A DNA stretch of 64,000 nucleotides, taken from NCBI GenBank assembly GCA_016720925.1, contig JADKJR010000012.1, positions 1 through 64,000 of the forward strand, read 5' to 3'. Within the stretch, counting starts at the first letter, position 1. Every line of letters starts with the position of its first letter. This DNA is from Betaproteobacteria bacterium (GTDB lineage Bacteria > Pseudomonadota > Gammaproteobacteria > Burkholderiales > Usitatibacteraceae). The notes beneath the pieces were generated by a model. It was given only the letters and a program-made list of their open reading frames with translations. It had not been told where the DNA came from and searched no databases. This document shows, in pieces, positions 36,836-47,326 of the stretch. Both the position numbers and the translations under genes were made by a program.

Positions 36836-38563
36836 ATGAACGATCTATCCGCCCCCAAACTTTCTCCCTTGGCAATCGACCCGCACCACGACGCGTCGCG
36901 CGTCATTCGCGCTCCGCGCGGCACGACGATCACCTGCAAGAACTGGTTGATCGAAGGCGCGTACCGGATGATTCAGAATAACCTTGACCCCGACGTGGCC
37001 GAACGTCCGCAGGATCTTGTCGTGTATGGCGGTATCGGTCGTGCGGCGCGAAACTGGGAATGTTTCGATGCCATTCTGGTGGCATTGAAAAAGCTCGAAC
37101 CGGACGAAACGCTGCTGATTCAATCCGGCAAACCCGTTGGCGTATTCCGCACCCATGAAGATGCGCCGCGCGTGCTGCTGGCCAATTCAAATCTGGTGCC
37201 GCACTGGGCGACGTGGGCGCACTTTCACGAGCTCGACCGCAAGGGCCTGATGATGTTCGGGCAGATGACGGCGGGTTCGTGGATTTATATCGGTTCGCAG
37301 GGCATCGTGCAGGGCACGTACGAAACTTTCGTGGAAATCGGGCGCCAACATTTCGGTGGCAATCTGAAAGGCAAATGGATTCTCACGGCCGGCCTCGGTG
37401 GCATGGGCGGCGCGCAGCCGCTGGCCGCGACCATGGCGGGCGCCTCGATGTTGGCGGTGGAGTGCGATGAGACACGCATCGATTTCCGTTTGCGTACACG
37501 TTACGTCGATGCCAAGGCGCGATCACTCGACGAGGCATTGCACATCATCGATGTCGCGCATCAGAAGGGCCAGGCGATTTCGGTAGCCTTGCTCGGCAAT
37601 GCCGCGGATGTGTTTCCTGAAATCGCCAGGCGCGTGAAAGCCGGCGATGCCAGGGCCCGGCCGGATGTGGTGACTGATCAAACCTCGGCACACGATCCGC
37701 TCAACGGATATTTGCCACAGGGCTGGACCATGGAAAAGGCGGCATCATTGCGCGTGAGCGACCCCGATGCTGTGATCCGCGCCGCTCGCCGCTCGATGGT
37801 GGGCCACGTGCAAGCCATGCTCGCGATGCATCACGCCGGCATCCCCACGCTCGACTATGGCAACAATATTCGCCAGGTTGCCATGGAAGAGGGCGTTGCC
37901 AACGCCTTCGATTTTCCCGGCTTCGTCCCGGCCTATATCCGCCCGCTGTTCTGTCGCGGCGTCGGCCCGTTTCGCTGGGTGGCGCTGTCGGGTGACCCCG
38001 AGGATATTTACAAGACCGATGCCAAGGTCAAAGAACTGATCCCCGATGACAAACACTTGCACAACTGGCTGGACATGGCACAGCAGCGCATCGCGTTTCA
38101 GGGTCTGCCGGCGCGCATCTGCTGGGTGGGATTGGGGCAGCGGCATCGGCTGGGGCTGGCGTTTAATGAAATGGTGAAGTCGGGCGAATTGAAGGCGCCC
38201 ATTGTCATTGGGCGTGATCATCTCGATTCGGGATCGGTGGCGTCACCCAATCGCGAAACCGAAGCAATGAAGGATGGATCGGATGCGGTGTCGGATTGGC
38301 CGCTACTGAATGCGCTACTCAATACCGCGAGCGGGGCGACATGGGTGTCGTTCCATCACGGTGGCGGCGTGGGGATGGGGTTCTCGCAGCATGCGGGGGT
38401 GGTGATTGTTTGCGATGGCACCGACGCGGCGGCGAAACGCATTGAGCGGGTGTTGTGGAATGATCCGGGGACCGGCGTGATGCGGCATGCGGATGCGGGG
38501 TATGAGGAGGCTCAGGTTTGTGCGAGGGAGATGGGGTTGATGTTGCCGATGGAGATTCGCTGA
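36836..38563 (+). CDS. hutU: Urocanate hydratase (urocanase)
   Basis: Converts urocanate to imidazolone propionate in histidine breakdown, using tightly bound NAD+. 575 residues. NAD-binding GLGGMGGAQPLA, the conserved Cys in PLFCRGVGPFRW, RDHLDSGSVASPNRETE, and HHGGGVGMGFSQHAG are all intact. No other hut gene is present in the window, so the pathway genes are elsewhere or the gene was acquired alone. Two bases before the DUF4288 gene. Confidence 0.97.
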   Translation: MNDLSAPKLSPLAIDPHHDASRVIRAPRGTTITCKNWLIEGAYRMIQNNLDPDVAERPQDLVVYGGIGRAARNWECFDAILVALKKLEPDETLLIQSGKPVGVFRTHEDAPRVLLANSNLVPHWATWAHFHELDRKGLMMFGQMTAGSWIYIGSQGIVQGTYETFVEIGRQHFGGNLKGKWILTAGLGGMGGAQPLAATMAGASMLAVECDETRIDFRLRTRYVDAKARSLDEALHIIDVAHQKGQAISVALLGNAADVFPEIARRVKAGDARARPDVVTDQTSAHDPLNGYLPQGWTMEKAASLRVSDPDAVIRAARRSMVGHVQAMLAMHHAGIPTLDYGNNIRQVAMEEGVANAFDFPGFVPAYIRPLFCRGVGPFRWVALSGDPEDIYKTDAKVKELIPDDKHLHNWLDMAQQRIAFQGLPARICWVGLGQRHRLGLAFNEMVKSGELKAPIVIGRDHLDSGSVASPNRETEAMKDGSDAVSDWPLLNALLNTASGATWVSFHHGGGVGMGFSQHAGVVIVCDGTDAAAKRIERVLWNDPGTGVMRHADAGYEEAQVCAREMGLMLPMEIR

Positions 38564-38564
38564 T

Positions 38565-39005
38565 ATGGGCTACCTGCCGAAGGACGCGCGCTGGTTCATT
38601 GCGGAGCTCGTAATAAAAATTGAAGTCGAGGGAGAGCCACGGAATGTAGTTCACGTAAATTCGGTTTTGGTCAACGCCGATTCGGCGGAACATGCATATG
38701 AACGTGCGATTGAGCTTGGTGTTGCGTACGAATCGACCGATGAGAATGAGGCGGGAAAAGCAATCCAAACGTCCTTCGTCGGGCTTAGCGATCTTTACGT
38801 GATGTACGATGAACCTGCACACGGTGCGGAGATATTTTATGAAGAGAGAATTGGTGTTGAACAAGAAGAGCTGAAAACACTCGTAAGAAATAAGGCGGTA
38901 TTGACTGTGTTTACGCCATGGGAGCCGCCATTAGCCGACAAACCGGACTACGCGATTGGACGGATCGTGCGCGACATGCGTGAGGACTTGAAAAGCAAGT
39001 CTTAG
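38565..39005 (+). CDS. DUF4288 domain protein
   Basis: 146 residues. WFIAELVIKIEVEGEPR, VHVNSVLVNADSAEHAYERA and the overall pattern match the DUF4288 family, whose function is not known. No signal peptide. Base composition is visibly lower in GC than the flanking genes, suggesting recent transfer. Start ATG at 38565, right after hutU. Confidence 0.75.
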   Translation: MGYLPKDARWFIAELVIKIEVEGEPRNVVHVNSVLVNADSAEHAYERAIELGVAYESTDENEAGKAIQTSFVGLSDLYVMYDEPAHGAEIFYEERIGVEQEELKTLVRNKAVLTVFTPWEPPLADKPDYAIGRIVRDMREDLKSKS

Positions 39006-39087
39006 TGCAGCGCTTCAACTAAGCGATGAGTGGGCCGGCATCGGTATTGGCCCGCGCAGATGCCGGCGTGACTTGCGGGAAACTTGG

Positions 39088-39107
39088 ATTCCCGTCTTCA
39101 CGGGAAT
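39088..39107. repeat. dRS3-like inverted repeat
   Basis: ATTCCC, eight bases (GTCTTCAC), then GGGAAT, exactly the form of the short dRS3 repeats known from Neisseria and also seen in other proteobacteria. In the 195-base gap after the DUF4288 gene, which otherwise shows nothing. Confidence 0.6.
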
Positions 39108-39200
39108 GACAGATTGGTGAGAAGGGCAAACTCAAGCACTGGAGCGGATTCCAGGCCGAAAAGCCGCCAAACACCTCGCCAAATGGCGTTCTACGCAAAA

Positions 39201-41710
39201 TTACGCAGGTAAAGTCGCCACCCGTTGCGACTTCAGCAGCGCCGTCGTCTCCGTCGTCGTCAACGGCTTGGCGTACAGGTAACCTTGATAAGCATCGCAA
39301 GCATTGGTGCGCAGAAAATCAAGTTGCGCCTGCGTTTCCACGCCTTCGGCGACCACGCGCAAATGCAGGCGTTTGGCCATGGCGATGATGGCTTCGGTGA
39401 TCGAGCAGCTGTTGGGGTCGTCGGGAATCTGCGAAATGAAGCTGCGATCGATCTTGAGTGTTTGCGCGGGCAGGCGGCTCAGTTGGCCGAGTGACGAATA
39501 GCCGACGCCGAAATCATCGATGGAAATCGTCGCGCCGATACGTCGCAGTTCGGTGAGGATTTCGATTGACTGCTCGAGGTTTCGCATCGCCACCGTTTCG
39601 GTGATTTCCAGGTCGATGCGCCGGGCATCGATGCCGGTTTCCAGCAGCGCGGATTTCATCGATGGCAGCAGTTTGCGCGAAATGAACTGGCGCGGCGAAA
39701 GATTCACCGATATGGTCAGGTCCTTGTAGCCTTCATAGTCCCAAAGCTTGATCTGCTGGCAGGCGGTGCGGAATACCCATTCGCCGAGCGGAACGATGAG
39801 GCCCAGTTCTTCGGCGATGGAAATGAAATCCTTCGGATAGATCTCACCCTGTTGCGGATCGTTCCAGCGCAGCAACGCTTCGACGCCGATGATGCGCCCG
39901 CTTTGGACGTCAACTTGCGGCTGGTATCGCAGGAAAAATTCGCTGCGCTCGATGCCTCGGCGCAAGCGTGATTCCACTTCGAGGCGTTTAGAGAGCAGGA
40001 AATTCAGATCGCTGGTGAAGAAGCGCGCCGTATTGCGGCCGGCGTCCTTGGCCTGATACATCGCCGAATCGGCGTGCTTGAGGAGATGTTGAATGTCGGT
40101 CGCGTCGTTCGGATAGTGCGAAATGCCGATGGATGCGGTGACAGTCAGTTCGTGCCCCGAAACATCGATCGATTGGGATAGCTCATGGAGTATCTTGTTG
40201 GCGACCAGTTGCGCGGATTCCGGTTTCTCCAGATCCGGCAGGATGATGACAAATTCGTCGCCGCCTTCACGCGATACCGTGTCACCTTCGCGCACCACTT
40301 TCATCAGGCGCTTGGCGATATCGCGCAGCACATAATCGCCGGCCTCGTGTCCGAGCGTGTCGTTGACCAGCTTGAAGCGATCCAGATCGAGGAACAGCAG
40401 CGCGACATGGGTCTGGTTGCGCCGCGCCTGCAGGATGGCCTGGTTGAGGCGATCCTGCATCAGGCGGCGATTGGGCAGGCCGGTCAGCGCGTCGTGGTGC
40501 GCCATGTAATGAATGGTGCGCTCGGTATTGAGCCGCTCGGTGATGTCCTGCACCAGCGAGGCCACACCGATGACTTTCTGATCGTTATCCACCAATGGTG
40601 TGTTGTACCACTCGGTGTGAATGATTTCGCCGCGCTTGGTTTTGTTCGCCAGCGTGACGCGCGTCGAGCTGCGCGATTGCTGCAATTCCATCCACATGGC
40701 GGCCATGCGTTCGCTGTCCTGCACGCCTTCGACGAGCATGTAGCCGGATTCGCCGATGGCTTCCGCAGCCGCATAGCCGAAAATGCCGTCAGCGGCCGGG
40801 TTCCAGGTGGTAATGCGAAATGCCGGATCCCATTCGATGACGCCGAGCGGTGTGCGTTCCAGATGCAGGCGAAGGCGCTGCAGCGCCAGCAATTCCGCGC
40901 GTTCCGCCTTGCGGCGTTCGGTTGTTTCAACGTAAGCGCGTGATGGGCCTTTTCGACACGCAGCTTTTCTTCTTCCAATCGCATCGCGATGAGCAAATTG
41001 TCGAAGCGCGCGGTCAGCGAGTCCATCAGCGCCTTGTGTACCTTGCTGTGCACGGCGACCAACAGGCCCGCGAACATGATAATCGACGCGCCAACGGCGG
41101 AACTGGACCGGTCGCCAAAGCCAAAGTTCATCACGCCCATGGGTAATAGGGACGCCATGGCGGTGTAGAAAAATAGCGTCCTGTGCGGTGAGTAATAGGC
41201 GACGGAGCCTAACGTAAGCAACGCCACAAGCATCATTACCGGCATTTGGGTCGGGCCGGATTTGGGCAGCAATAGCGAGCCCATTACGCCCCACAGGAGG
41301 CCAATCACAATGCTGCCGATGAAAATGCGTCGCTCCCAGACGGGCAACTTTTCCGGACGCGGATTGGCCCGGATAAACCATTTGTAGTTGCCGTAGCGCA
41401 GGATCATCACCACAAACATCGCGGTAAACCAGGCGAACAATTCAGGTCGCGTGCCGAGCGTGTCCCACAAAATGACGCCCAGCAAGAACGTGACAATCAA
41501 TTCCGCCAGGTAGCCCACCAGCGAAAAGCGGTAAAGCAGCCGAACCTGCTCTGAATAAATATGCTTACCAACAAAGGCGCGATCTTGCGCGGCAACGGGA
41601 GCGGCCAGCGAGAAGGTGTCCGCATCGAGTGCCAGCACGGATGGCCGGGACGCGATGAATTCGGACGTTAAGTCGGGCGATTCAGATTCAGATAGGGGTT
41701 TGCTGCTCAC
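39201..41710 (-). CDS. Membrane PAS-GGDEF-EAL cyclic-di-GMP protein, one frameshift
   Basis: About 836 residues. N-terminal sensor with roughly five to six membrane helices (YRFSLVGYLAELIVTFLLGV onward to ASIIMFAGLLVAV), then a PAS domain (LGVIEWDPAFRITTWNPAA). The GGDEF domain has an intact SREGGDEFVIIL (about residue 485). The EAL domain has GVEALLRWNDP (about 607) and DDFGVGYSSLGQL. Both active-site motifs are intact, so it could both make and degrade cyclic-di-GMP. The frame changes near 40940 between the membrane part and PAS. Divergent from mutL. Confidence 0.88.
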
Positions 41711-42181
41711 GCAAAAATCTCACTATGACTGCAACGGACCACACACAAATTCTCGGGTTAGTCACACGCGATGCCTGACGCAATCCCACAGTCTTCAAAT
41801 GACCGCACTGAATGCCACCGAACAAAAAACGCGACGACGTACCGACCCCTTACCGAATGAAGCGCAGAAAGCTTGATGTCCCGCCCACGTCAAGCTATCC
41901 ATTTTCTACATTTTCATTGTATCTATTTGTTTTTGTTTCACTAACCTTAGACACAACCAGCGGTTTCGTCAAGTAATGTAATCGGCCTCTCATCTTGCCA
42001 CAACGATTCGCCACCGGGCCAGGCAGTACAAGTGCAACGACGGCGGTTTATCCCGGTGCTGCGCGCCGGGCAATTTTCAACTGGCGTGGTCGCATCTTGA
42101 GCCGGCAGGCTAGAATTCCAACCTTGACTGACCGTCATGAATTGTATCTTGCCTTCACGTCTTTGCCGGCATCAAGGCCCA
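41711..42181. other. Intergenic region between the GGDEF/EAL gene and mutL
   Basis: About 470 bases between divergent genes. AT-rich near 41900-41950. I see no repeat copy, RNA gene or convincing small gene here; promoters for both directions are expected but not identified. Confidence 0.4.
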
Positions 42182-44011
42182 ATGTCCACTCATTCCGCCA
42201 TCAGAATTCTCCCTGAGCAGCTGACCAACCAAATCGCCGCGGGCGAGGTGGTGGAGCGTCCGGCTGCGGCCGTCAAAGAGCTGCTGGAAAACAGTCTTGA
42301 TGCAGGCGCGCTGCGGATCGATATTGACCTGGCACAGGGCGGAATCAAGCGCATTCGCGTGGCCGACAATGGCGCAGGCATCGCCGCCGATGAGTTACCG
42401 TTGGCACTGGCACGCCATGCAACGAGCAAAATTCGAACACTCGATGATCTTGAGCGCGTGGCCAGCCTCGGCTTTCGTGGCGAAGCGCTGGCGAGCCTGG
42501 CGGCCGTGTCGCGTCTGTCAATTGCCACGCGCCAGTCGATTGCGCCGCACGGCACCCGCATTGAGGCGGTGGGCGGTGCGCTATCCGCGATGGAGCCGAC
42601 CGCGCTTGAAAGCGGCACGGTGGTGACCGCCGAGGATCTGTTTTTCAACACCCCCGCGCGCCGAAAATTCCTGAAAACCGATAGCACGGAATTTGGCCAC
42701 TGCGAGGACGCAGCATTACGCATTGCCATGGCCGTGCCGCACGTGGCCTTGACGCTGACGCATAACGGACGCCGCCTCTGGCAGTTCGACGCCGGAGAGG
42801 CGCGCGCGCGGGTCATTGCCATTCTGGGTGAAGAGTTCATCGGGGCCAGCACCGGCATTGATGTAAGCGTGCCCGCCTTTGGAATTTCCGGCTGGGCGGG
42901 ATTGCCGCGCTATTCGCGTGCCGGGCGCGATCAGCAATACCTGTTTGTGAATGGCCGCTTTGTTCGCGACAAGTTGCTGAATCACGCGATTCGGGAAGCG
43001 TATGCCGACGTACTGCACGGTCACCGTCACCCGGCCTATGCACTATTCATTTCGCTCGACCCGACCATGGTCGATGTGAATGTGCATCCGGCCAAGGCCG
43101 AGGTGCGTTTTCGCGATTCACGCGCGGTGCATCAATTTGTATTCCACGCCCTCAATAAGGCGCTTTCCCAACCCGCCACGGCGGCGGCCACACCCGCCGC
43201 GAATCCATTTGATTGGGTGAGTGGCAATGCGGCGGTGGAAAATCGGTCGCAGGCATCGCGTGCCGCGCCGGCATCTGGCGCATGGCAGGGTGCGCGCCAA
43301 GCGACCTTTGGCGCGTTGGCGGCAAATGAACCGCATGCTTTCTATGAACGTCTGCGCGGCACCGATACCGAAAGCGCTGGCGGCACGATTACGTCGTCTG
43401 AACGCGAGGTTTCGGCCCGCACGGATATTCCACCGCTGGGATTCGCCCTGGCGCAGTTGCATGGCGTCTACGTTCTTGCGCAGAATACGAACGGCTTGGT
43501 GCTGGTGGACATGCACGCCGCGCACGAGCGCATCGTCTACGAAAAGCTGAAATCAGCGCTCGATTTGAATCAGCTCGCTTCGCAACCGCTAATTTCACCG
43601 ATTCCGGTACCGCTCGGCGAGCGTGACATGGCGCTGGTGGAAGCACACCTTGAGTTCTTTGCGCGATTGGGATTTGATCTGGCGCCACTTTCGACTCGCG
43701 AAATAGCCATTCGCGCGGTGCCGGCCATGTTGCCGAGTCTCGATGCGCCCGCGATGCTGCGGGAACTGTTAAGCGACCTTGCCGAACACGGTGCATCGCG
43801 GGCGCTCACTGAAAGACGCGACGAAATACTCGGCACCATGGCCTGTCATGGCGCCGTGCGCGCCAATCGTATGCTGACGGTTCCGGAAATGAATGCGCTC
43901 TTGCGTCAGATGGAGGAAACCGAGCGTTCGGGCCAGTGCAATCATGGTCGTCCGACCTGGTATCAGTTTTCGGTGGCGGATCTGGACAAGTTGTTCATGC
44001 GTGGTCGCTGA
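42182..44011 (+). CDS. mutL: DNA mismatch repair protein MutL
   Basis: Links MutS mismatch recognition to strand cutting. GHKL ATPase motifs: NQIAAGEVVERPAAAVKELL, VADNGAGI and LGFRGEALASLAAVS. 609 residues. The C-terminal domain has VDMHAAHERIVYE, which fits the DQHA(x)2E(x)4E endonuclease motif with Met for Gln, so it may nick DNA itself. The stop overlaps the miaA start. Confidence 0.96.
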   Translation: MSTHSAIRILPEQLTNQIAAGEVVERPAAAVKELLENSLDAGALRIDIDLAQGGIKRIRVADNGAGIAADELPLALARHATSKIRTLDDLERVASLGFRGEALASLAAVSRLSIATRQSIAPHGTRIEAVGGALSAMEPTALESGTVVTAEDLFFNTPARRKFLKTDSTEFGHCEDAALRIAMAVPHVALTLTHNGRRLWQFDAGEARARVIAILGEEFIGASTGIDVSVPAFGISGWAGLPRYSRAGRDQQYLFVNGRFVRDKLLNHAIREAYADVLHGHRHPAYALFISLDPTMVDVNVHPAKAEVRFRDSRAVHQFVFHALNKALSQPATAAATPAANPFDWVSGNAAVENRSQASRAAPASGAWQGARQATFGALAANEPHAFYERLRGTDTESAGGTITSSEREVSARTDIPPLGFALAQLHGVYVLAQNTNGLVLVDMHAAHERIVYEKLKSALDLNQLASQPLISPIPVPLGERDMALVEAHLEFFARLGFDLAPLSTREIAIRAVPAMLPSLDAPAMLRELLSDLAEHGASRALTERRDEILGTMACHGAVRANRMLTVPEMNALLRQMEETERSGQCNHGRPTWYQFSVADLDKLFMRGR

Positions 44012-44964
44012 TGCCGACGGCGCCGATGAGCGGCCCGCCGGCGATCCTGTTGCTCGGGCCTACTGCCGCCGGGAAGACCGCGCTGGCAATGCATCTGGCG
44101 GATCGTTTTCCGGTGGAAATTATCAGCGTTGATTCCGCGCTGGTCTATCGCGGCATGGATATTGGCACCGCGAAACCGGATGCCGCTACACGCCAGCGTT
44201 ATCCTCATCACCTGGTCGACTTGATTGACCCGACCGACTCGTATTCGGCGGCGCGGTTTTGCGCTGATGCAAAGGTGGCGATGACCCAGATCGTGGCTCG
44301 CGGCAAGGTACCGCTTCTGGTCGGCGGTACCATGTTGTATGCGCGGGCGCTACTTGGCGGGCTCAGTGATTTACCTGAGGCAAATGCCAGCGTGCGCGCG
44401 GAACTTGAATCGCGGGCTCTGAAGGTCGGTTGGCCGGCGATGCACCAGGAGCTTTTGCGTGTCGATCCACAAACTGCGCAGAGGCTGAAGCCTGCGGACT
44501 CGCAAAGAATTCAGCGCGCTCTCGAGGTATTCATGATCACTGGCAGGCCAATTTCGGAACTCCAGATCCGCGCCGCCCAGCCGACACGCTTTGCGTATCG
44601 CACACTGATAATCGGCCTGATACCGGGCGATCGTGCGGTGTTGCACCAGCGCATCGCCGATCGCTTTGATGCGATGCTTGCCGAGGGGATCGTCGACGAA
44701 TTGCGAACACTGCGTGACCGCTATCCGTTGTCGGCGGACATGCCCTCCATGCGTTGCGTCGGTTATCGTCAGGCGTGGGAATTCATCGATGGCAATGTCG
44801 ACGCGAAATCGCTCCGGGAAAAGGGCATCGCGGCAACGCGTCAACTTGCCAAGCGGCAGATGACATGGCTGCGTTCGATGCGGGACGTTCAGAATGTCGA
44901 TTGCCTGCACCGCGAACTGACAGGCGTTGTCAGCGAGTGTTGCCTGGAATTCCTGAGTAATTGA
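44011..44964 (+). CDS. miaA: tRNA dimethylallyltransferase
   Basis: Adds a dimethylallyl group to A37 of tRNAs that read codons starting with U. P-loop LGPTAAGKTALA, VDSALVYRGMDIGTAKP, GGTMLYARALL, and RQLAKRQMTWLRS are intact. 317 residues from the ATG at 44011, overlapping the mutL stop (TGATG), a common mutL-miaA arrangement. Confidence 0.96.
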   Translation: MPTAPMSGPPAILLLGPTAAGKTALAMHLADRFPVEIISVDSALVYRGMDIGTAKPDAATRQRYPHHLVDLIDPTDSYSAARFCADAKVAMTQIVARGKVPLLVGGTMLYARALLGGLSDLPEANASVRAELESRALKVGWPAMHQELLRVDPQTAQRLKPADSQRIQRALEVFMITGRPISELQIRAAQPTRFAYRTLIIGLIPGDRAVLHQRIADRFDAMLAEGIVDELRTLRDRYPLSADMPSMRCVGYRQAWEFIDGNVDAKSLREKGIAATRQLAKRQMTWLRSMRDVQNVDCLHRELTGVVSECCLEFLSN

Positions 44965-45082
44965 CGACTCGCCGGGCACCAAAATGGCGCACCGGATGGT
45001 GTCGCGCGCGGATGCCAATTTCGGTTGGCGCGGAAACGTGCACCCGCGCGATTGCATTTCGACGAACTAATGCGGCGAACTA

Positions 45083-45310
45083 CTACTCGCCGTGATATTT
45101 GAAAGAAAGTTTCATTTTGGCGCGAAATTGAATTTCGCCGGTCTTGCCAACCTTGACATCCAGTTTGGACACTTCCGCGACGCGAATATCGCGCAGTGAT
45201 TTGGATGCGCTCTTGATCGCGTTGCGGGCCGCGTCTGCCCATGAATCGCTGCTGGTGCCGACGAGTTCGATCACCTTATAGACTGACGAACCTTTTTCTT
45301 TCTTGGCCAT
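45083..45310 (-). CDS. Dodecin family flavin-binding protein
   Basis: Small protein that forms a hollow dodecamer and stores flavin. 75 residues starting MAKKEKGSSVYKVIELVGTS and containing SWADAARNAIKSASKSLRDI; the family normally has Trp at the flavin site, present here in DSWADA. AGAGGA lies before the ATG at 45310. Confidence 0.88.
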   Translation of the reverse strand: MAKKEKGSSVYKVIELVGTSSDSWADAARNAIKSASKSLRDIRVAEVSKLDVKVGKTGEIQFRAKMKLSFKYHGE

Positions 45311-45385
45311 GTTGTCCTCTTGATTGTTTGCGTTATTCGGACAATCAAATTTACGCCTCGATCGCGCAACTGGCAAGCGGTGCCG

Positions 45386-46829
45386 TCATTTCCGGGGCGA
45401 TGACTTTCCGGTTTCAGTTTGCGTGCCGGTGGGCGCGGAGGTGACAGATGCCTCCAGCGTTCCATGCGCGAGGCGAATATTCAGCAGATCCCCGGTCGCT
45501 ACGCGGCCCGCGTCGCGTAGCACCATGCCCTGATGTTCGACGATGCTATAACCGCGTTCAAGCACGCGTGCCGGATCCAGAAACATCAATGCCTGGTGCG
45601 CTGCAACGAATTGCGATCGTATGGAGGCCATTATCGTGGTTCTCACCTGGGTAATTTGTCTTTGCCTTTGTTCGAGGTTGGTTCGCAAACGCCTGATATC
45701 AATAACGTTGGCCACAAAGCGCTGACGCAGGATTGCCCGTTGAAATTGGGATGATTCAAGTTGCGTGCGGACGGCACTCCGGGTGCGCGCCGCAATCAGC
45801 GCCAGGCGATCATGTTCGCGATGCAAACGCTCGACAGGGGAAATCAGGTTGCGCGCCGCACGATCAAGGCGCTGGCCGGCCGCATCAAGCAAACGGCGCA
45901 ACGTGCGAGCAAGCGCGACCCGCATGGCGATGGCTTGTGTTCGTAGCTCGACGACATCCGGCGAAACGAGTTCGGCAGCCGCGGTCGGCGTGGGAGCGCG
46001 CTGATCCGCGACAAAATCGCAAATCGTGAAATCTGTTTCATGTCCGACACCGGAGACCACGGGAACTCCCCCGTCGTCCTGCAAACGCACGATGGCTCGC
46101 GCGACTATTTCCTCATTGAAAGACCAAAGGTCCTCAATGCTTCCACCGCCGCGACAAATAATCAGCGCCTCAATTCTGTCGACGCTCAACCGTGTTCGCA
46201 CGCTATCGATGGCTGCCGCGATTTCCTGGGCAGATTGTGTTCCCTGCACCGAAGCCGGATAAACGATCACCTGAATCATTGGTGCGCGTCGTTGCAAGGT
46301 AGTCAGCACATCACGCAGCGCGGCAGCCTTCAGCGAGGTGACAATGCCCAGCACACGCGGAAACGACGGTAGCGGAAGCTTGCGTTCCATGCCGAAAAGT
46401 CCTTCGGCCTGTAGCCGGGCCTTCAGCTGTTCGAAGGCTTCATACAAAGCGCCAAGCCCGGCGCGACGCATGTTTTCCACGCCGAGCTGGAATTCACCTC
46501 GCGGCTCATATAGCGAAGGCAGGGCGCGAACTTCCACTTGCATGCCGTTCTCCGGCGTGAATCCGATCGCGGCCGCGCGATTGCGGAACATCACGCAGCG
46601 CACTTGTGCGGCGGCATCCTTGAGCGAAAAATACCAATGGCCGCTGGCCGCCCGCATCACATTCGACAATTCCCCCTGATACCCAAAGCAATTCCAGGCT
46701 GGCCTCAAGCATATGACGCACCCGCCGGTTTAACTCGGAAACGGCGATCACATTGCGTTGGCGTCCCGCTGTGGCGGCGGGTGCTTGAAACAACGGATAG
46801 TCGGCGTCGGAGTCAGGGACAGAAGGCAT
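45386..46829 (-). CDS. xseA: Exodeoxyribonuclease VII large subunit, one frameshift
   Basis: Large subunit of the single-strand exonuclease. N-terminal OB fold with VIAVSELNRRVRHML and SGHWYFSLKD; catalytic region GHETDFTICDFVADQRAPTPTAAAELVSP; C-terminal coiled coil and LERGYSIV. The frame breaks at the five-G run (minus strand) at 46672-46676, where four G restores LLWVSGELSNVMRAASG. About 480 residues. Confidence 0.92.
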
Positions 46830-47326
46830 ACGCGATGGTATCACTCGCGCAGTCGATATGAATTGGATAGTGAGCACTTCGGAATTCGGCTGTATCGAAA
46901 AACAATCTTGGACGCGACATTGCCAATCGACAGGCTGGAACTCTTTAAGTGTTTGAAAAATATATATATTTCGGGAGTGCAAAATTTAGGCGAAGAAGAA
47001 AAAACCGTTACAGTTTCAAGACTTAGGTGATCTGCACCGATGCAATGCACAGAGTTATCCACAGCCACTGTGGATGAATTCTCCGCAATGAGCGTACGCA
47101 ATTGCTGAGCTTTGTCAGCATTAGTATTTACCAGCCGCGGGCTCGGAATTTGCGTCAACAATTGACGACAAATATTTGTCTCCATTGGAAAAGTTCAGCT
47201 TTTCTCGGGGATTTTTTTCGGGGCCAAATTGCATTCGCTACTTGTGAAGGCGGCACGGGTTACGCTAAAGTGCGTGCACTGTTTCCAGCTTTGCGCAGTT
47301 ACATCCTTTACAAATGGAGTCCGAAT
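46830..47326. other. Intergenic region with an inverted pair of DnaA-box-like sites
   Basis: About 500 bases between divergent xseA and exbB. A perfect DnaA box TTATCCACA (47055-47063) and an inverted partner TGTGGATGA (47069-47077) form a hairpin with eight-base arms. An AT stretch (46956-46971) lies about 85 bases to the left. No gene recognised. Could be a DnaA-regulated promoter; it is not a full oriC by itself. Confidence 0.5.

Noticed and set aside
46830..47326. Chromosome origin (oriC)
   Set aside because: Only two DnaA boxes and a short AT tract, with no dnaA, dnaN or gidA nearby; kept only as a DnaA-site observation.
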